The notes: a model not told the origin generated them from the letters alone. DNA of 43,205 nt from Spirochaetales bacterium (GCA_030540405.1 JAUNWH010000015.1:10124-53328); one strand, 5' to 3'; shown: positions 22,924-32,141, counted from the stretch's first letter. A program made the numbers and translations.

Positions 22924-24857
22924 TCTTTGTAAAGTTTTGCGAGTTTTTCTTTGTAAATGTCTGCAACCCTGTAGCGCATCATTTCTTGCTTTGCGCTTAG
23001 TTCTACTCCGACTTCAAAAGGCTTTGTTATTACCGCGATTTTATTTATGCGCTCAAAAGACTTGAATCCATTTTTTGCGCTGATTGATTCGAATACTTCG
23101 CCTTCAAGAAGTTTTTGAATTGCTTCAGTTTCTGCAAGTTCTTCATAAGAACTGAAAGTTATTCCGTTTTCTGTCGCATAAGTTTCAATTGCATCTTGGT
23201 CTGGCAAAATAAGAGCTACAAGATATTTCTGGTCGATTCCTTTTTCGTTTGTTCCGAATACAACAGAAGTTGAAATAAATCTAGATTCATTTATTTTTGC
23301 CTCAATTGGAAGCGGCTCAATATTTTCTCCGCCTTGAAGAACTATTGTGTCTTTTTTTCTGCCTCTAAGCTGAATCTCATTATTTACGGAAAGAATCGCG
23401 ATGTCTCCAGTGTCAAACCAGCCGTCTACGGTCATAACTTTGTCGGTCAAGTCCGGGCGTTTGTAGTAGCCTTGCATAACACAGCCGCCCTTTATCTGGA
23501 GAGTTCCTTTTTTGCATCTGCCAAGGATAATTCCGTCGTCGTCAACAACTCTTACTTCCATTCCGCGCAAAGGAGTTCCAACGTTTCCAAAAATAGGGTC
23601 TGCAATCGGACGGACGCTTATAATAGGAGAAGTTTCGGTAAGCCCGTAACCTTCCTGAATATTTACGCCGATTGCCCAGAAGAACGCATCAACGTTTTTG
23701 GGAAATGCGCCGCCGCCAGCAATTCCAGAGCGGAAATTTTTTCCGACCATTGCTCTGATTTTTCTAAAAACAAGCAAGTTTCCAAGAAGTTTGATTGGAT
23801 AAAGCAAAAGCCACGGCCATACGAGAACCGGCCACCAAAATCCAAGGTAATCCGGACCGAACCGAGTATTTTTTCTTCTTAGCTTTCTGTCGATTCTGCT
23901 CCAGAGCAATGCTTCCGCAACGAAAAATCTAAAGAGCGTAAATGTGATTCCGCCTGTTTTTCTCATTTTGCGCCAGATTCCATCATAAACTGCCGACCAA
24001 ACACGCGGAACAGCTGGCAAAAGATAAGGATCAAGTTTCTGCAAATCCTGAAGAAGAACGCTTCCAATCGGCTTGCTGTAGCAAAGAGTTCCGCCTTGAG
24101 CGATAATTACATATTCAACTGCCCTTTGGAATGCGTGCCATACAGGAAGTACAAGCAATGCGCGCTCGCCCGGATTTAAAAATATTCGCTCTGTAACTTC
24201 GTCAAGCTGGCATAAAATATTTCCGTGGCTTAGCATTACGCCTTTTGGAGTTCCTGTAGTTCCGCTTGTAAAAATTATTGTCGCAAGATCGTCCGGCTTT
24301 CCTTTTTCAAGTTCCTGTTCAACTGCGTCTGGATGCTGCTTGCGCCATTCGTGTCCTGATTTCTGCAAATCCCTGAACCAAAGGCAGGAAAGCTTTTGCT
24401 TTTCACACTCTGATTTTGTGTCTTCTGAAACTTCCTCAAATGAAATTATTGTCTTGAGCGTTGGAATTGATTTTTTTATATTCAAAAGTTTTTTTACTTG
24501 TGTTTCATTTTCAACAATTGTGATTTCCACTTCTGAAAAAGAAAGAATGTAAGCAAGATCTGTTTCTGTTGCGTCAAGTCCGCGCGGTGTGTCTATTGCT
24601 CCGATTGAAAGAAGCCCGATGTCCGCCTGCTCCCATTCCTCGCGGTTGTCAGCAATGAGTCCGACTCTGTCCCCTCGTTTTACGCCGATGTCCAAAAGCG
24701 CGCCTGCAAAGTCCATGGCATTTTCAAATAAATCGTGATAATTTATTTCTTTGTAATCGCCTGACTTTGTTCTTGAAAGTTGTGCTGAAATTTCAGGCCA
24801 CTGGATTGCGCTTTTTCTAACTAATTTTGGAAGAGTATCTCCGAATTTGTAATTCAT
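22920..24857 (-). CDS. AMP-forming long-chain acyl-CoA synthetase
   Basis: A 645-residue member of the ANL superfamily, of the size of long-chain fatty-acid-CoA ligases. It activates fatty acids with ATP and couples them to CoA. Motifs: A3 T-S-G-T-T-G-T-P-K-G (about 201-210), Y-G-L-T-E-T-S-P (about 407), and G-W-F-D-T-G-D-I-A (about 475). A hydrophobic segment (V-L-V-W-P-W-L-L-L-Y-P-I, about 335) suggests membrane association, common in spirochete relatives that depend on host or environmental fatty acids. A GCAGG site is before the ATG. The gene diverges from rlmE. Confidence 0.92.
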   Translation of the reverse strand: MNYKFGDTLPKLVRKSAIQWPEISAQLSRTKSGDYKEINYHDLFENAMDFAGALLDIGVKRGDRVGLIADNREEWEQADIGLLSIGAIDTPRGLDATETDLAYILSFSEVEITIVENETQVKKLLNIKKSIPTLKTIISFEEVSEDTKSECEKQKLSCLWFRDLQKSGHEWRKQHPDAVEQELEKGKPDDLATIIFTSGTTGTPKGVMLSHGNILCQLDEVTERIFLNPGERALLVLPVWHAFQRAVEYVIIAQGGTLCYSKPIGSVLLQDLQKLDPYLLPAVPRVWSAVYDGIWRKMRKTGGITFTLFRFFVAEALLWSRIDRKLRRKNTRFGPDYLGFWWPVLVWPWLLLYPIKLLGNLLVFRKIRAMVGKNFRSGIAGGGAFPKNVDAFFWAIGVNIQEGYGLTETSPIISVRPIADPIFGNVGTPLRGMEVRVVDDDGIILGRCKKGTLQIKGGCVMQGYYKRPDLTDKVMTVDGWFDTGDIAILSVNNEIQLRGRKKDTIVLQGGENIEPLPIEAKINESRFISTSVVFGTNEKGIDQKYLVALILPDQDAIETYATENGITFSSYEELAETEAIQKLLEGEVFESISAKNGFKSFERINKIAVITKPFEVGVELSAKQEMMRYRVADIYKEKLAKLYKD

Positions 24858-25049
24858 ATAGACCTGCTTGAGTTTGTTTGATTTTCAGTAAGTTTAAGTG
24901 AAAAAAAAAAGAGTTACAATGAAAATTAAAGAAATTTGTATAAATTTTTTATGAAAAAGACAGAATTTTATAATAAATAGTCGCAATTTTATATGTGTTA
25001 TTTCTTTAACAATGCTAATAAATCTTGTTTTTTTTCCGAAAATCAACAT

Positions 25050-25655
25050 ATGCCATCAAAACAGAATCTTTACAAAAAGCCCGATTACTGGTCTCAAAAA
25101 GCTTTCAAGGAAGGTTACCCTGCAAGAAGCGTTTATAAGCTTCAGGAAATAGATGAAAAATTTGGAATGCTTAAAAAAAGTTCCATTGTTCTCGATTTGG
25201 GGGCGGCTCCTGGAAGCTGGACTGTCTGGCTTTTAAGAAATATAAAGCAGTCTGGAAAAGTTGTTTCCGTAGATTTGAATCCTCTTTCAAAAGATGTCAA
25301 GGCTGAAAATCTTGTTTTTTTTCAGGGCGATTTGCTTAGCGAGGAAATTCGGAATCTTATAAAAGAACAGGGACCTTACGATCTGGTTGTTTGCGATGCC
25401 GCTCCTTTGACAACCGGAAACAGAACAATAGACACTTTGCGTTCAAAGGCGCTTGTTGAAATGGCGATTTGGTATGCAGGCGCAATGCTTAAAACCGGCG
25501 GAAATTTCTGCGTGAAAATTTTTCAGAACGGAGATCAGCAAAAGCTTCTTATGAAAATGCGCGAAATTTTTACTCAGGCAAAAGGATTCAAGCCGGAAGC
25601 CTGCCGCACAGAATCTTTTGAAACTTATTTAATCGGTTTGAACAAAAAAATTTAG
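25050..25655 (+). CDS. rlmE: 23S rRNA 2'-O-methyltransferase RlmE (FtsJ)
   Basis: A 201-residue FtsJ/RrmJ enzyme that methylates the 2'-OH of U2552 in 23S rRNA. Visible: P-A-R-S-V-Y-K-L (catalytic Lys, about 25-32), the SAM loop L-D-L-G-A-A-P-G-S-W (about 48-57), C-D-A-A-P (about 115; catalytic Asp) and the C-terminal E-A-C-R-T-E-S-F-E-T-Y with a catalytic Glu. The start at 25050 (MPSKQNLYKKP) matches the family; an in-frame ATG at 24993 would add 19 residues not typical of it. Neither has a clear ribosome site; TATAAT lies at 24969-24974. Confidence 0.93.
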   Translation: MPSKQNLYKKPDYWSQKAFKEGYPARSVYKLQEIDEKFGMLKKSSIVLDLGAAPGSWTVWLLRNIKQSGKVVSVDLNPLSKDVKAENLVFFQGDLLSEEIRNLIKEQGPYDLVVCDAAPLTTGNRTIDTLRSKALVEMAIWYAGAMLKTGGNFCVKIFQNGDQQKLLMKMREIFTQAKGFKPEACRTESFETYLIGLNKKI

Positions 25656-25663
25656 AGGCTGCT

Positions 25664-26662
25664 ATGAAAAAAAATAAAATTGAGTTTTCAGATGATATGT
25701 GCTATAGTAAAACTCTAAAAATGAAATCATATTTAAAATTAACACTGACTTGTGCTTGCTCCATTGCCGGAATTGCGGCTTTTGTAACGGGAATTACATT
25801 TGGCGTTGTCCATTTTAAAAATTCGAGCGGTCAAGGCGGATTTGATTCAAATTCTTCATCTCATATTTCAACTGAAATTTTTTCCGGCGAAGATATTCCG
25901 GTTCAGCCTGAATATAACGACAGCGGACTTTCATATATTTCATACCGTGTGAAAAAAGGCGACATGATTGGCTTTATTGCGGACGAATTCGGTGTTACCC
26001 AAGACACGATAATCAGTGTAAACAACATTCATGCTTCACGCTTGATTCAGATAGGACAATATTTGAAAATTCCTTCGATGCCGGGAATTCTTTATACAGT
26101 AAGGGAAGATGGCGAAACTGTAGAGTCGATTTCCCAAAAATATAATGTTGACGCTCAAAAATGCTCTTCTGTAAACAACCTTGGGCTTTCTGAAAAACTT
26201 TCAGCAGGAAAATCGCTTTTTGTTCCTTATGCGGAACTTGACTGGGTTACCCGGCAGGAAATCAACGGTGATTTGTTTACAAAGCCTCTTAAAACACGCT
26301 TTTATTATTCTTCGATGTTCGGCTGGCGCACAAGTCCTTTTGACAGTTCAAAGAGAACGTTTCACGGCGGAATCGACATGGCGTGCGCAAAGGGAACTCC
26401 TATTTATGCGGCTCTTCCGGGAAAAGTTTCAGCTTGCGGAGAAAATGCAGTATATGGAAAATATGTGATTGTTTCGCATCATTCAGGATACAAAACTCTC
26501 TACGGACACATGAACGAAATTCTTGTAAGAACAGGACAGTTTGTAGACACAAATACAAGAGTCGGAAGAGTTGGAAGCACTGGAATGAGCACAGGACCGC
26601 ATTTGCATTTTACTGTTTACAAAAACGGCCGTTCAATAAATCCTGCGAATTTGTGGAAATAA
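25664..26662 (+). CDS. LysM plus M23 peptidoglycan endopeptidase
   Basis: A 332-residue envelope protein with one N-terminal membrane segment (about 27-48), two LysM peptidoglycan-binding modules (Y-R-V-K-K-G-D-M-I from about 93 and Y-T-V-R-E-D-G-E-T from about 145), and a C-terminal M23/LytM zinc endopeptidase domain (about 225-330). The zinc site is complete: H-G-G-I-D and H-L-H-F. It should cut peptide cross-links in the periplasm. GAGG lies 5 bases before the first ATG. It follows rlmE by 8 bp and is followed by a 77 bp intergenic repeat. Confidence 0.93.
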   Translation: MKKNKIEFSDDMCYSKTLKMKSYLKLTLTCACSIAGIAAFVTGITFGVVHFKNSSGQGGFDSNSSSHISTEIFSGEDIPVQPEYNDSGLSYISYRVKKGDMIGFIADEFGVTQDTIISVNNIHASRLIQIGQYLKIPSMPGILYTVREDGETVESISQKYNVDAQKCSSVNNLGLSEKLSAGKSLFVPYAELDWVTRQEINGDLFTKPLKTRFYYSSMFGWRTSPFDSSKRTFHGGIDMACAKGTPIYAALPGKVSACGENAVYGKYVIVSHHSGYKTLYGHMNEILVRTGQFVDTNTRVGRVGSTGMSTGPHLHFTVYKNGRSINPANLWK

Positions 26663-26677
26663 AGCAGTTTAAAAATT

Positions 26678-26754
26678 CATTTAGGGGTTATCAAAACTCT
26701 AAAAATGGCTGAGTCAAAGTTTTGAGCGTAAGCGTACCTTGACCAGACGTATTT
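26678..26754 (+). repeat. 77 bp intergenic repeat, copy 1
   Basis: An ungapped alignment pairs this segment with 40795-40871; within the inner 75 bases 66 are identical by my count. The core is GTCAAAG, TTTTGAGCGTAAGCGTA, CCTTGACCAGACGTATT, with an outer stem GTCAAAG/CCTTGAC and an inner GC-GTAA-GC hairpin (GNRA-type loop). Both copies are downstream of one gene and upstream of another on the plus strand. Confidence 0.8.
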
Positions 26755-26815
26755 GGCTTTTGAAATTTCTCCAATCAGTTTTTATGCGCTGTAAGTTTAT
26801 GCTGCTGCAATTCAG

Positions 26816-26844
26816 TTTACAAATATTTTATTAAATTATATAAT
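26816..26844 (+). promoter_or_regulatory. cheR promoter
   Basis: TTTACA (26816-26821), 17 bp, TATAAT (26839-26844), then 7 bases to the ATG at 26852. There is no ribosome site; a leaderless transcript is expected. Confidence 0.65.
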
Positions 26845-26851
26845 TTGGTTT

Positions 26852-27673
26852 ATGGCAGATTTGCTTTCAGATATACAATTCAATGAATTTAGAAAACTCA
26901 TTTACGATGCAAGCGGCATAACTTTTTCAGAGACAAACCGTTCGATTCTTGACAGCAGATTGAAGGAACGTCTGCGTGAAAAAAATCTGACAGATCCTCA
27001 GGAATATTACCGTTTGATAACTGGCAATAAGGAAGAATTCAAAGTTTTCCTTGATAGCATCACAACGAACCTTACAAGATTTTTCAGAAACCAGCCGCAT
27101 TTTGATGCTCTTATAAATTATGTAATTCCTCATGTTATTGAAGATAAAAAACAGACTGTCGGGGACTTTAAAATCAGAATTTGGAGCGCGGGATGTTCAA
27201 CTGGAGAAGAGCCTTACACTTTAGCGATGCTTCTAAAGGACAAGCTTCCAGCTCCTTATACATTTGAAATCATTGCTTCCGACATTTCCCTTAAATCACT
27301 GATGACAGCGCAAAAAGGATTTTACCCGGATTCCCGCATTTCAGGAATTCCGCAGAATTATCTTGCTTCATATTTTACGAGAGTTGACGGCGGTTATCAG
27401 GTTAAGCCGGAACTAATGAAGACAATCCGCTTTGACTACCACAACTTGCGTTTTGACATGGGCGCAAGAAATTTTGACATTGTTTTTTGCCGAAATGTTC
27501 TCATTTACTTTGACGAGGCGGCGCAAAAAATAACAATTGACAACTTCTGGAAGTCAATGGCGCGTCATTCTTATCTTTTTATCGGACATTCTGAAAGTCT
27601 TTTTGGAATGGACACGAAATTTGAATTTTTAAAAACACCGTGGGCTTGCCTTTATCAAAAGAATGAAAAATAA
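26852..27673 (+). CDS. cheR: Chemotaxis protein methyltransferase CheR
   Basis: A 273-residue CheR that methylates glutamates on chemoreceptors. The N-terminal helical domain (F-N-E-F-R-K-L-I-Y-D-A-S-G-I) recognises the receptor; the SAM site is W-S-A-G-C-S-T-G-E-E-P-Y-T-L-A (about 111-125), and N-L-T-R-F-F-R-N (about 74) and F-C-R-N-V-L-I-Y-F (about 213) are classic CheR motifs. It lies 29 bp upstream of cheB, its opposing methylesterase. No chemoreceptor, CheA or CheW gene is in the window. Confidence 0.96.
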   Translation: MADLLSDIQFNEFRKLIYDASGITFSETNRSILDSRLKERLREKNLTDPQEYYRLITGNKEEFKVFLDSITTNLTRFFRNQPHFDALINYVIPHVIEDKKQTVGDFKIRIWSAGCSTGEEPYTLAMLLKDKLPAPYTFEIIASDISLKSLMTAQKGFYPDSRISGIPQNYLASYFTRVDGGYQVKPELMKTIRFDYHNLRFDMGARNFDIVFCRNVLIYFDEAAQKITIDNFWKSMARHSYLFIGHSESLFGMDTKFEFLKTPWACLYQKNEK

Positions 27674-27702
27674 GCCCGCCTTTTTCCTGCGGAGATTTTG
27701 TG

Positions 27703-28893
27703 ATGGACAATATTGAAGTACTTGTTTGCGATGATTCAGCGTTGATGCGAAATCTTATTTCAAGAATTGTAGACGAAACCGAAGGCATGAAGGTTTGCGG
27801 AACTGCAATGAACGGAAAATTTGCGCTTCAGAAAATTCCGTTTCTTAAGCCGGATTTGATTCTTCTTGACATAGAAATGCCGGAAATGACAGGTGTTCAG
27901 TTTTTGGAAGAGCGCAAGAAACGCGGCATGGACATTCCTGTTGTAATTCTTTCTTCTATAGCAACAAAGGGCGCGGCTGTTACAATGCAGTGCCTTGAGC
28001 TTGGCGCAAGTGATTTTATTACAAAACCGTCCGGCTCAGTTTCTAGCAACATTGCTTCTGTTTCCAGCGCAATTATAGAAAAAATTGCTTCTTACGGCGG
28101 AAGATATGCCCGCAAAAACGGAAAAAATATTCCATTAACTGAAACTTTTGTAAAACAGGCAAAACTCCGCGAAGCCGAGGCCGCTGCAAAAAAAGAAGGC
28201 ATAATAGATAAAATTGCTCCGGCAGCTTTGTCGCAGGAAACCTTTTCGCCTGTTTTATTCACTTCAAAAAGAAAAGAGCCGGAAGTCATTGTTCCGCTAA
28301 GAGAGCCTGGAAAAATAGAAGTTGTTGCCATTGGAATTTCTACTGGCGGACCTAACGCTCTTAGAGAAGTTTTTGCGCATCTTGATCCTAAGTTTTCACG
28401 TCCAATACTTGTTGTTCAGCACATGCCGGCAGGGTTTACAAAAGAATTCGCCGCAAGTTTGGATAAAATTTGTCCGCTTTCAGTAAAAGAGGCAGAGGAC
28501 AGAGACGAAATTCATCCTGGGCAGATTTATATTGCTCCCGGAAACTTTCATATTGTTGTGGAAAAATCAACTTTGTGCAATGTAATCCGGCTTTCTAGCG
28601 CAGATCTTCGTAACGGACACAGGCCTTCCGCAGACTGGCTTTTTGAATCCGTGGCGAAAATTTACCAGAACAGAGCGTTGGGTGTTATAATGACCGGAAT
28701 GGGCCGTGATGGTGCTGTTCAACTTGCGGAAATGAGAAAACAGGGAGCTTGGACTTTGGGACAGGACGAAGAGTCTTCCGTTGTTTACGGAATGCCGCGT
28801 GTTGCTTATGAGCTTGGAGCTGTTCAAAAGCAAGTTTCCTTGGAAAACATGGCAAATGAAATGAATACTCTTGTAAGGGAGCACGGAAAATAA
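27703..28893 (+). CDS. cheB: Chemotaxis response regulator methylesterase CheB
   Basis: A 396-residue CheB. The receiver domain (residues 1-120) has D-D-S (about 10-12), the phospho-accepting Asp in L-L-L-D-I-E-M-P and the Lys of F-I-T-K-P. A linker of about 70 residues leads to the methylesterase domain: the Ser of I-G-I-S-T-G-G-P (about 212), the His of Q-H-M-P-A-G-F-T and the Asp of M-G-R-D-G complete the triad. It removes methyl groups (and deamidates) receptors. GGAG (27689) is 8-10 bases before ATG 27703; a GTG one codon upstream is also possible. Confidence 0.96.
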   Translation: MDNIEVLVCDDSALMRNLISRIVDETEGMKVCGTAMNGKFALQKIPFLKPDLILLDIEMPEMTGVQFLEERKKRGMDIPVVILSSIATKGAAVTMQCLELGASDFITKPSGSVSSNIASVSSAIIEKIASYGGRYARKNGKNIPLTETFVKQAKLREAEAAAKKEGIIDKIAPAALSQETFSPVLFTSKRKEPEVIVPLREPGKIEVVAIGISTGGPNALREVFAHLDPKFSRPILVVQHMPAGFTKEFAASLDKICPLSVKEAEDRDEIHPGQIYIAPGNFHIVVEKSTLCNVIRLSSADLRNGHRPSADWLFESVAKIYQNRALGVIMTGMGRDGAVQLAEMRKQGAWTLGQDEESSVVYGMPRVAYELGAVQKQVSLENMANEMNTLVREHGK

Positions 28894-28947
28894 TAAGCCG
28901 GCTTTTAATAGTTTGTTGATTAGACTGAATGCTGACTTTTATATTTT

Positions 28948-29019
28948 TGTTATCTTTGTGCTTGACATGGAGATCTTTTAACTCTATAAATGATTCCCTT
29001 GTCGAGCAAGGGAATGACA
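28948..29019. repeat. Inverted pair of 29 bp repeat arms (REP/BIME-like)
   Basis: Arm 1 (28948-28976, plus) reads TGTTATCTTTGTGCTTGACA and ends TGGAGATCT; arm 2 (28991-29019, minus) begins TGTCATTCCCTTGCTCGACA and ends AGGGAATCA. They are inverted around a 14 bp spacer, the same plan as at 8685-8760. It lies between the convergent cheB and TPM genes, where stem-loops could end both transcripts. Confidence 0.75.
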
Positions 29020-29040
29020 GTTGTAATTAAAAAAATTGTT

Positions 29041-29838
29041 TTACCAGCGTCCGCTTGCTCCTCCACCGCCAAAACTTCCGCCGCCGCCTTTTCTAAAGCT
29101 GTCTGAATTTCTTCTGCTGGAACTTCCGCCGCCAAAAATAAAAGGCAAAAGCCAAAGATTTCTTCCGCGCCCAAATATTACAAAAATAAGCACTGCAAAG
29201 AATACAAATGCAAGAACAGAAAAAGGGCTTTCTTCATCGTCTTCTTCCGCAGAATTTTCAGTTTGGGACTGATTTTCTGTCATTGTTTCGTCGCTTGTTA
29301 AAACGGAAGCAATGGCTTTAATTCCGCTTTCAATTCCTTCAAAATATTTTTCCTGCTTAAATAGCGGCGTTATTTTGTTGCGGATTATTCGGGCGCAAAC
29401 TGCATCTGTAAGAATTCCTTCCGCGCCATAGCCGGTTTCAATTCTTACTTCGCGCTCTTTCATGGCGGCTGTTAGCAAAACACCGTTGTCAGTTCCTTTT
29501 TGACCGAGCTTGTATTGCTCTGCGTGCTTCATGCTGAATGACTCAATGTCTTCGCCGCCTAAGTCCTTTGCAACAATAACTGCAATCTGAATTCCTGTGC
29601 GTTCGTCCAAATTTGCAAGAAAGGATTCAAGCTGCCTTAGTTCCGCTTTGGAAAAAATTCCTGCGTTGTCTAAAACCGGCTTGTATATTCCGTCAGATTC
29701 ATTACTAAAAGCCGCATCGTTTTGCCCGCTTTTGCCTTTTGCTGAAAATGACAGAAATGCTACAATGAAAAATGTAAGAGCAAGAATCCAGATAAAATTT
29801 TTGTTTTGCTTGCTTTCGCCGAAAAAAGATGCGCTCAT
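29041..29838 (-). CDS. TPM-domain membrane protein (YgcG family)
   Basis: A 265-residue protein with an N-terminal membrane segment (F-I-W-I-L-A-L-T-F-F-I-V-A-F-L, about 14-28), a TPM/YgcG domain (about 50-190: D-N-A-G-I-F-S-K-A-E-L-R-Q-L-E, then D-L-G-G-E-D-I-E-S-F-S, G-V-L-L-T-A-A-M, R-I-E-T-G-Y-G-A-E-G), a second membrane segment (about 210-228) and a Gly/Ser-rich tail ending G-G-G-A-S-G-R-W. TPM proteins are found next to LemA in many bacteria; their job is not well defined. It follows lemA by 15 bp. Confidence 0.9.
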   Translation of the reverse strand: MSASFFGESKQNKNFIWILALTFFIVAFLSFSAKGKSGQNDAAFSNESDGIYKPVLDNAGIFSKAELRQLESFLANLDERTGIQIAVIVAKDLGGEDIESFSMKHAEQYKLGQKGTDNGVLLTAAMKEREVRIETGYGAEGILTDAVCARIIRNKITPLFKQEKYFEGIESGIKAIASVLTSDETMTENQSQTENSAEEDDEESPFSVLAFVFFAVLIFVIFGRGRNLWLLPFIFGGGSSSRRNSDSFRKGGGGSFGGGGASGRW

Positions 29839-29853
29839 TTTTTAGCTTCCGAA

Positions 29854-30435
29854 TTAAAATGAAACTTCCGGGGCTTTTGCGGCTTTTTCTTCAGAACGGA
29901 AATAAGCTTTCTTTGTAAAGCCGAACATTTTTGCTGTTAGAACGCCTGGGAATTTTTGAATTGACTTGTTGTATTCACTTACAGCATCGTTGTATCTTTT
30001 GCGTTCTGTGGAAATTCTGTTTTCAATTCCTTCAAGCTGGCTTTGCAAGTCAAGAAAATTTTCGTTTGCCTTTAGTTCCGGGTAGCTTTCTGTAAGCGCA
30101 AGAAGCCGCCCGATGCTTGCAGAAAAAGTGTTCTGTTCAGCCTGAAACTGCGCGAATTTTTCAGGATCGTCGGTTATGTCAACGTTTACAGTTCCGCCAA
30201 GCTTTGACCGCGATTCAGCAATCTGTGTAAAAACGCCTTCTTCATGCGAAGCATAGCCTTTTACTGTCGCCACAAGATTCGGAACTAAATCAGAGCGTTT
30301 CTGATATTGATTTTCTACGTTTGCCCACTGTTGCTCAACTGCTTCACGCTTGTCGATGAGTCCGTTGTATCCGCAGCTTGAAAATGCAAAAAGGCACAAA
30401 AAAATTGCCGCCAAAGTGTAAAAAGTTTTTCTCAT
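29854..30435 (-). CDS. lemA: LemA-family lipoprotein
   Basis: A 193-residue LemA protein. The N-terminus has a lipoprotein-like signal ending F-S-S-C-G-Y (Cys about 21). The LemA helical-bundle motif [15 protein letters not shown] (about 48-62) and R-S-K-L-G-G follow, with [14 protein letters not shown] (about 117). The function is poorly known. It forms an operon with the TPM gene. The start has no ribosome site and lies 8 bases from a -10-like element. Confidence 0.93.
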   Translation of the reverse strand: MRKTFYTLAAIFLCLFAFSSCGYNGLIDKREAVEQQWANVENQYQKRSDLVPNLVATVKGYASHEEGVFTQIAESRSKLGGTVNVDITDDPEKFAQFQAEQNTFSASIGRLLALTESYPELKANENFLDLQSQLEGIENRISTERKRYNDAVSEYNKSIQKFPGVLTAKMFGFTKKAYFRSEEKAAKAPEVSF

Positions 30436-30443
30436 AATATAGA

Positions 30444-30472
30444 AAACTATGCAAAAAACGCTTTTTGGTCAA
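30444..30472 (-). promoter_or_regulatory. Putative lemA promoter
   Basis: Minus strand: TTGACC (30467-30472), 17 bp, TAGTTT (30444-30449), 8 bases to the ATG at 30435. The -10 is weak, but spacing is ideal; a 1-2 nt leader would result. Confidence 0.4.
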
Positions 30473-30530
30473 GTTTAGCAATTTCTTTTATTCTTATATT
30501 GAATTTTTTACTATTTGAAAGTATCTTTAT

Positions 30531-30552
30531 AAGAGCGTGTTTTTGCGCTCTT
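30531..30552 (+). promoter_or_regulatory. Stem-loop in front of the phosphofructokinase gene
   Basis: AAGAGCG (30531-30537) and CGCTCTT (30546-30552) form a perfect 7 bp stem with an 8-base loop, followed by TTATTTC and then the GAGG ribosome site 14 bases later. It may be a leader hairpin or a terminator-like attenuator; the promoter is not clear enough to choose. Confidence 0.35.
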
Positions 30553-30576
30553 TTATTTCACGGTACGAGGTTTGCT

Positions 30577-32001
30577 ATGGCAACAATGAAATATGATTTT
30601 TCAGTGGAAAACTTGGGAGAATGCAAGGTAAAGTCTCCGATTGAACTTTCTTTGGAGCACGGAAATTTCCGCGCCGCTTATGTTACAGACAATTCTTATG
30701 TTCGCCGCCAGGTGAATGTTTACAAAGGTGTTGAAGAGGATTGCGATGACAAAGCCAAGTTTATGGAAAAAGCAGGTCCTCGTGAATACATTTACTTTAA
30801 TCCGGCTCATGTTACAGCCGGAATCTGCACTTGCGGAGGTCTTTGCCCTGGACTTAACGATGTAATCCGCGCTGTTGTACGCTGCCTTTGGAACCGCTAC
30901 GGTGTGCGCAGAATAAAGGGAATTCAGTTTGGATACAAGGGATTCTTTGCAGAGCAAGGATATGACACAATCGACCTTAACCCAGACAATGTTGACGCAA
31001 TTCATAAAATCGGCGGAACATTCCTTGGAACTTCACGCGGAGGCGGAGACAGAACTTCTGACATCGTGGATTCTATTGAGCGCATGGGAATCAACATGAT
31101 GTTTATCATCGGTGGAGACGGAACCCAGAGAGGCGCGCTTGATATTGCAAACGAAATAGACCGCCGCGGACTTAAAATCTCAGTTGTGGGAATTCCAAAG
31201 ACTGTAGACAACGACCTTCAGTTTATTGACCGCTCGTTTGGATTTGAAACTGCTGTTCAGAAGGCTACTCAGGCTGTAAATTCAATCCACATGGAAGCGC
31301 ATTCTCAGATTAACGGAATCGGCCTTGTAAAGCTTATGGGACGCGAATCCGGATTCATTGCGACTGCGACTGCCCTTGCAAGCCACGAAGCTAACTTCTG
31401 CCTTATTCCGGAAGTTCCTTTTGACTTGGATGGGCCGAACGGATTGCTTGCTCACCTTGAAGCCCGCTTGAACGAACGCCACCACGCTGTAATTGTTGTT
31501 GCAGAAGGCGCTGGACAGGAACTTTTGACTTCTACAAATCAGACTGACGCTTCTGGAAACAAAAAGCTTGCAGATATTGGCGTTTATCTTCGCGACAGAA
31601 TCACTGAATATTTTGCTTCAAAGAAAATCCATATCAACCTTAAGTACATTGACCCTGGATACGAAGTCCGTGCGGCTGTTACAACTGCAAATGACTCTAT
31701 TTACTGCGAGCGTCTTGGAAACAACGCGGTTCATGCGGCTATGGCAGGAAAAACAAAAATTGTTATTGGTCTTGTGCATGACAAATATGTTCATATTCCG
31801 ATTTCAATGGCAACTTTGAAAAGAAACATTGTTGACCCTGAAAGCTCATTGTGGCGCGACTGTCTGGATGCGACTTTGCAGCCTGTATATATGGTTAACA
31901 ATATCAACACTGTTGTTGAAAAACTCAAGAAAGACGCGGACGAAGCAGAAGCAAAAGCTCTTGCCCGCCTTGAAAAAGTCAATGGAATGAAAAACAGCTA
32001 A
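30577..32001 (+). CDS. Phosphofructokinase, clade X / PPi-PFK-like
   Basis: A 474-residue 6-phosphofructokinase of the long 'clade X' type, commonly labelled pyrophosphate-dependent in spirochetes. It makes fructose 1,6-bisphosphate. The phosphate-donor loops read G-G-L-C-P-G-L-N (about 87) and G-G-D-G-T-Q (179-184), and the substrate loop P-K-T-V-D-N-D (207-213). Lys in P-K-T is shared by PPi enzymes and by plant/trypanosome-type ATP enzymes, whereas the Gly in G-G-D-G (not G-G-D-D) is typical of ATP use. The donor is therefore open, with ATP favoured. GAGG (30567) is 6 bases before the ATG at 30577. Followed by a strong terminator. Confidence 0.92.
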   Translation: MATMKYDFSVENLGECKVKSPIELSLEHGNFRAAYVTDNSYVRRQVNVYKGVEEDCDDKAKFMEKAGPREYIYFNPAHVTAGICTCGGLCPGLNDVIRAVVRCLWNRYGVRRIKGIQFGYKGFFAEQGYDTIDLNPDNVDAIHKIGGTFLGTSRGGGDRTSDIVDSIERMGINMMFIIGGDGTQRGALDIANEIDRRGLKISVVGIPKTVDNDLQFIDRSFGFETAVQKATQAVNSIHMEAHSQINGIGLVKLMGRESGFIATATALASHEANFCLIPEVPFDLDGPNGLLAHLEARLNERHHAVIVVAEGAGQELLTSTNQTDASGNKKLADIGVYLRDRITEYFASKKIHINLKYIDPGYEVRAAVTTANDSIYCERLGNNAVHAAMAGKTKIVIGLVHDKYVHIPISMATLKRNIVDPESSLWRDCLDATLQPVYMVNNINTVVEKLKKDADEAEAKALARLEKVNGMKNS

Positions 32002-32025
32002 GTTGAAATATTTTGCTGAATAAAC

Positions 32026-32073
32026 GGGCTGCCTGCCGGGATTGAAAAGTCTTGTGAGGCAGCTCTTTTTGTT
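32026..32073 (+). terminator. Intrinsic terminator after phosphofructokinase
   Basis: GGGCTGCCT (32026-32034) pairs with AGGCAGCTC (32057-32065) with one G-U wobble, then TTTTTGTTT. The stem resembles the terminators at 33411 and 40664. Confidence 0.8.
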
Positions 32074-32101
32074 TGACTTGAATTGAATAATATGCTATAA
32101 A
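32073..32101 (+). promoter_or_regulatory. Promoter of the outer-membrane protein gene
   Basis: TTGACT (32073-32078), 17 bp, TATAAA (32096-32101). The start of the -35 overlaps the T-tract of the preceding terminator, a very compact arrangement. Confidence 0.7.
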
Positions 32102-32107
32102 TGAAGA

Positions 32108-32133
32108 AGATTCTATTTTTTGAATCTAAGGAG
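32108..32133 (+). promoter_or_regulatory. 5' leader hairpin and ribosome site
   Basis: AGATTC (32108-32113) pairs with GAATCT (32122-32127), immediately followed by AAGGAG (32128-32133), 8 bases before the ATG. A stem at the extreme 5' end next to the ribosome site may protect the mRNA of an abundant envelope protein. Confidence 0.45.
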
Positions 32134-32141
32134 AACCGATT

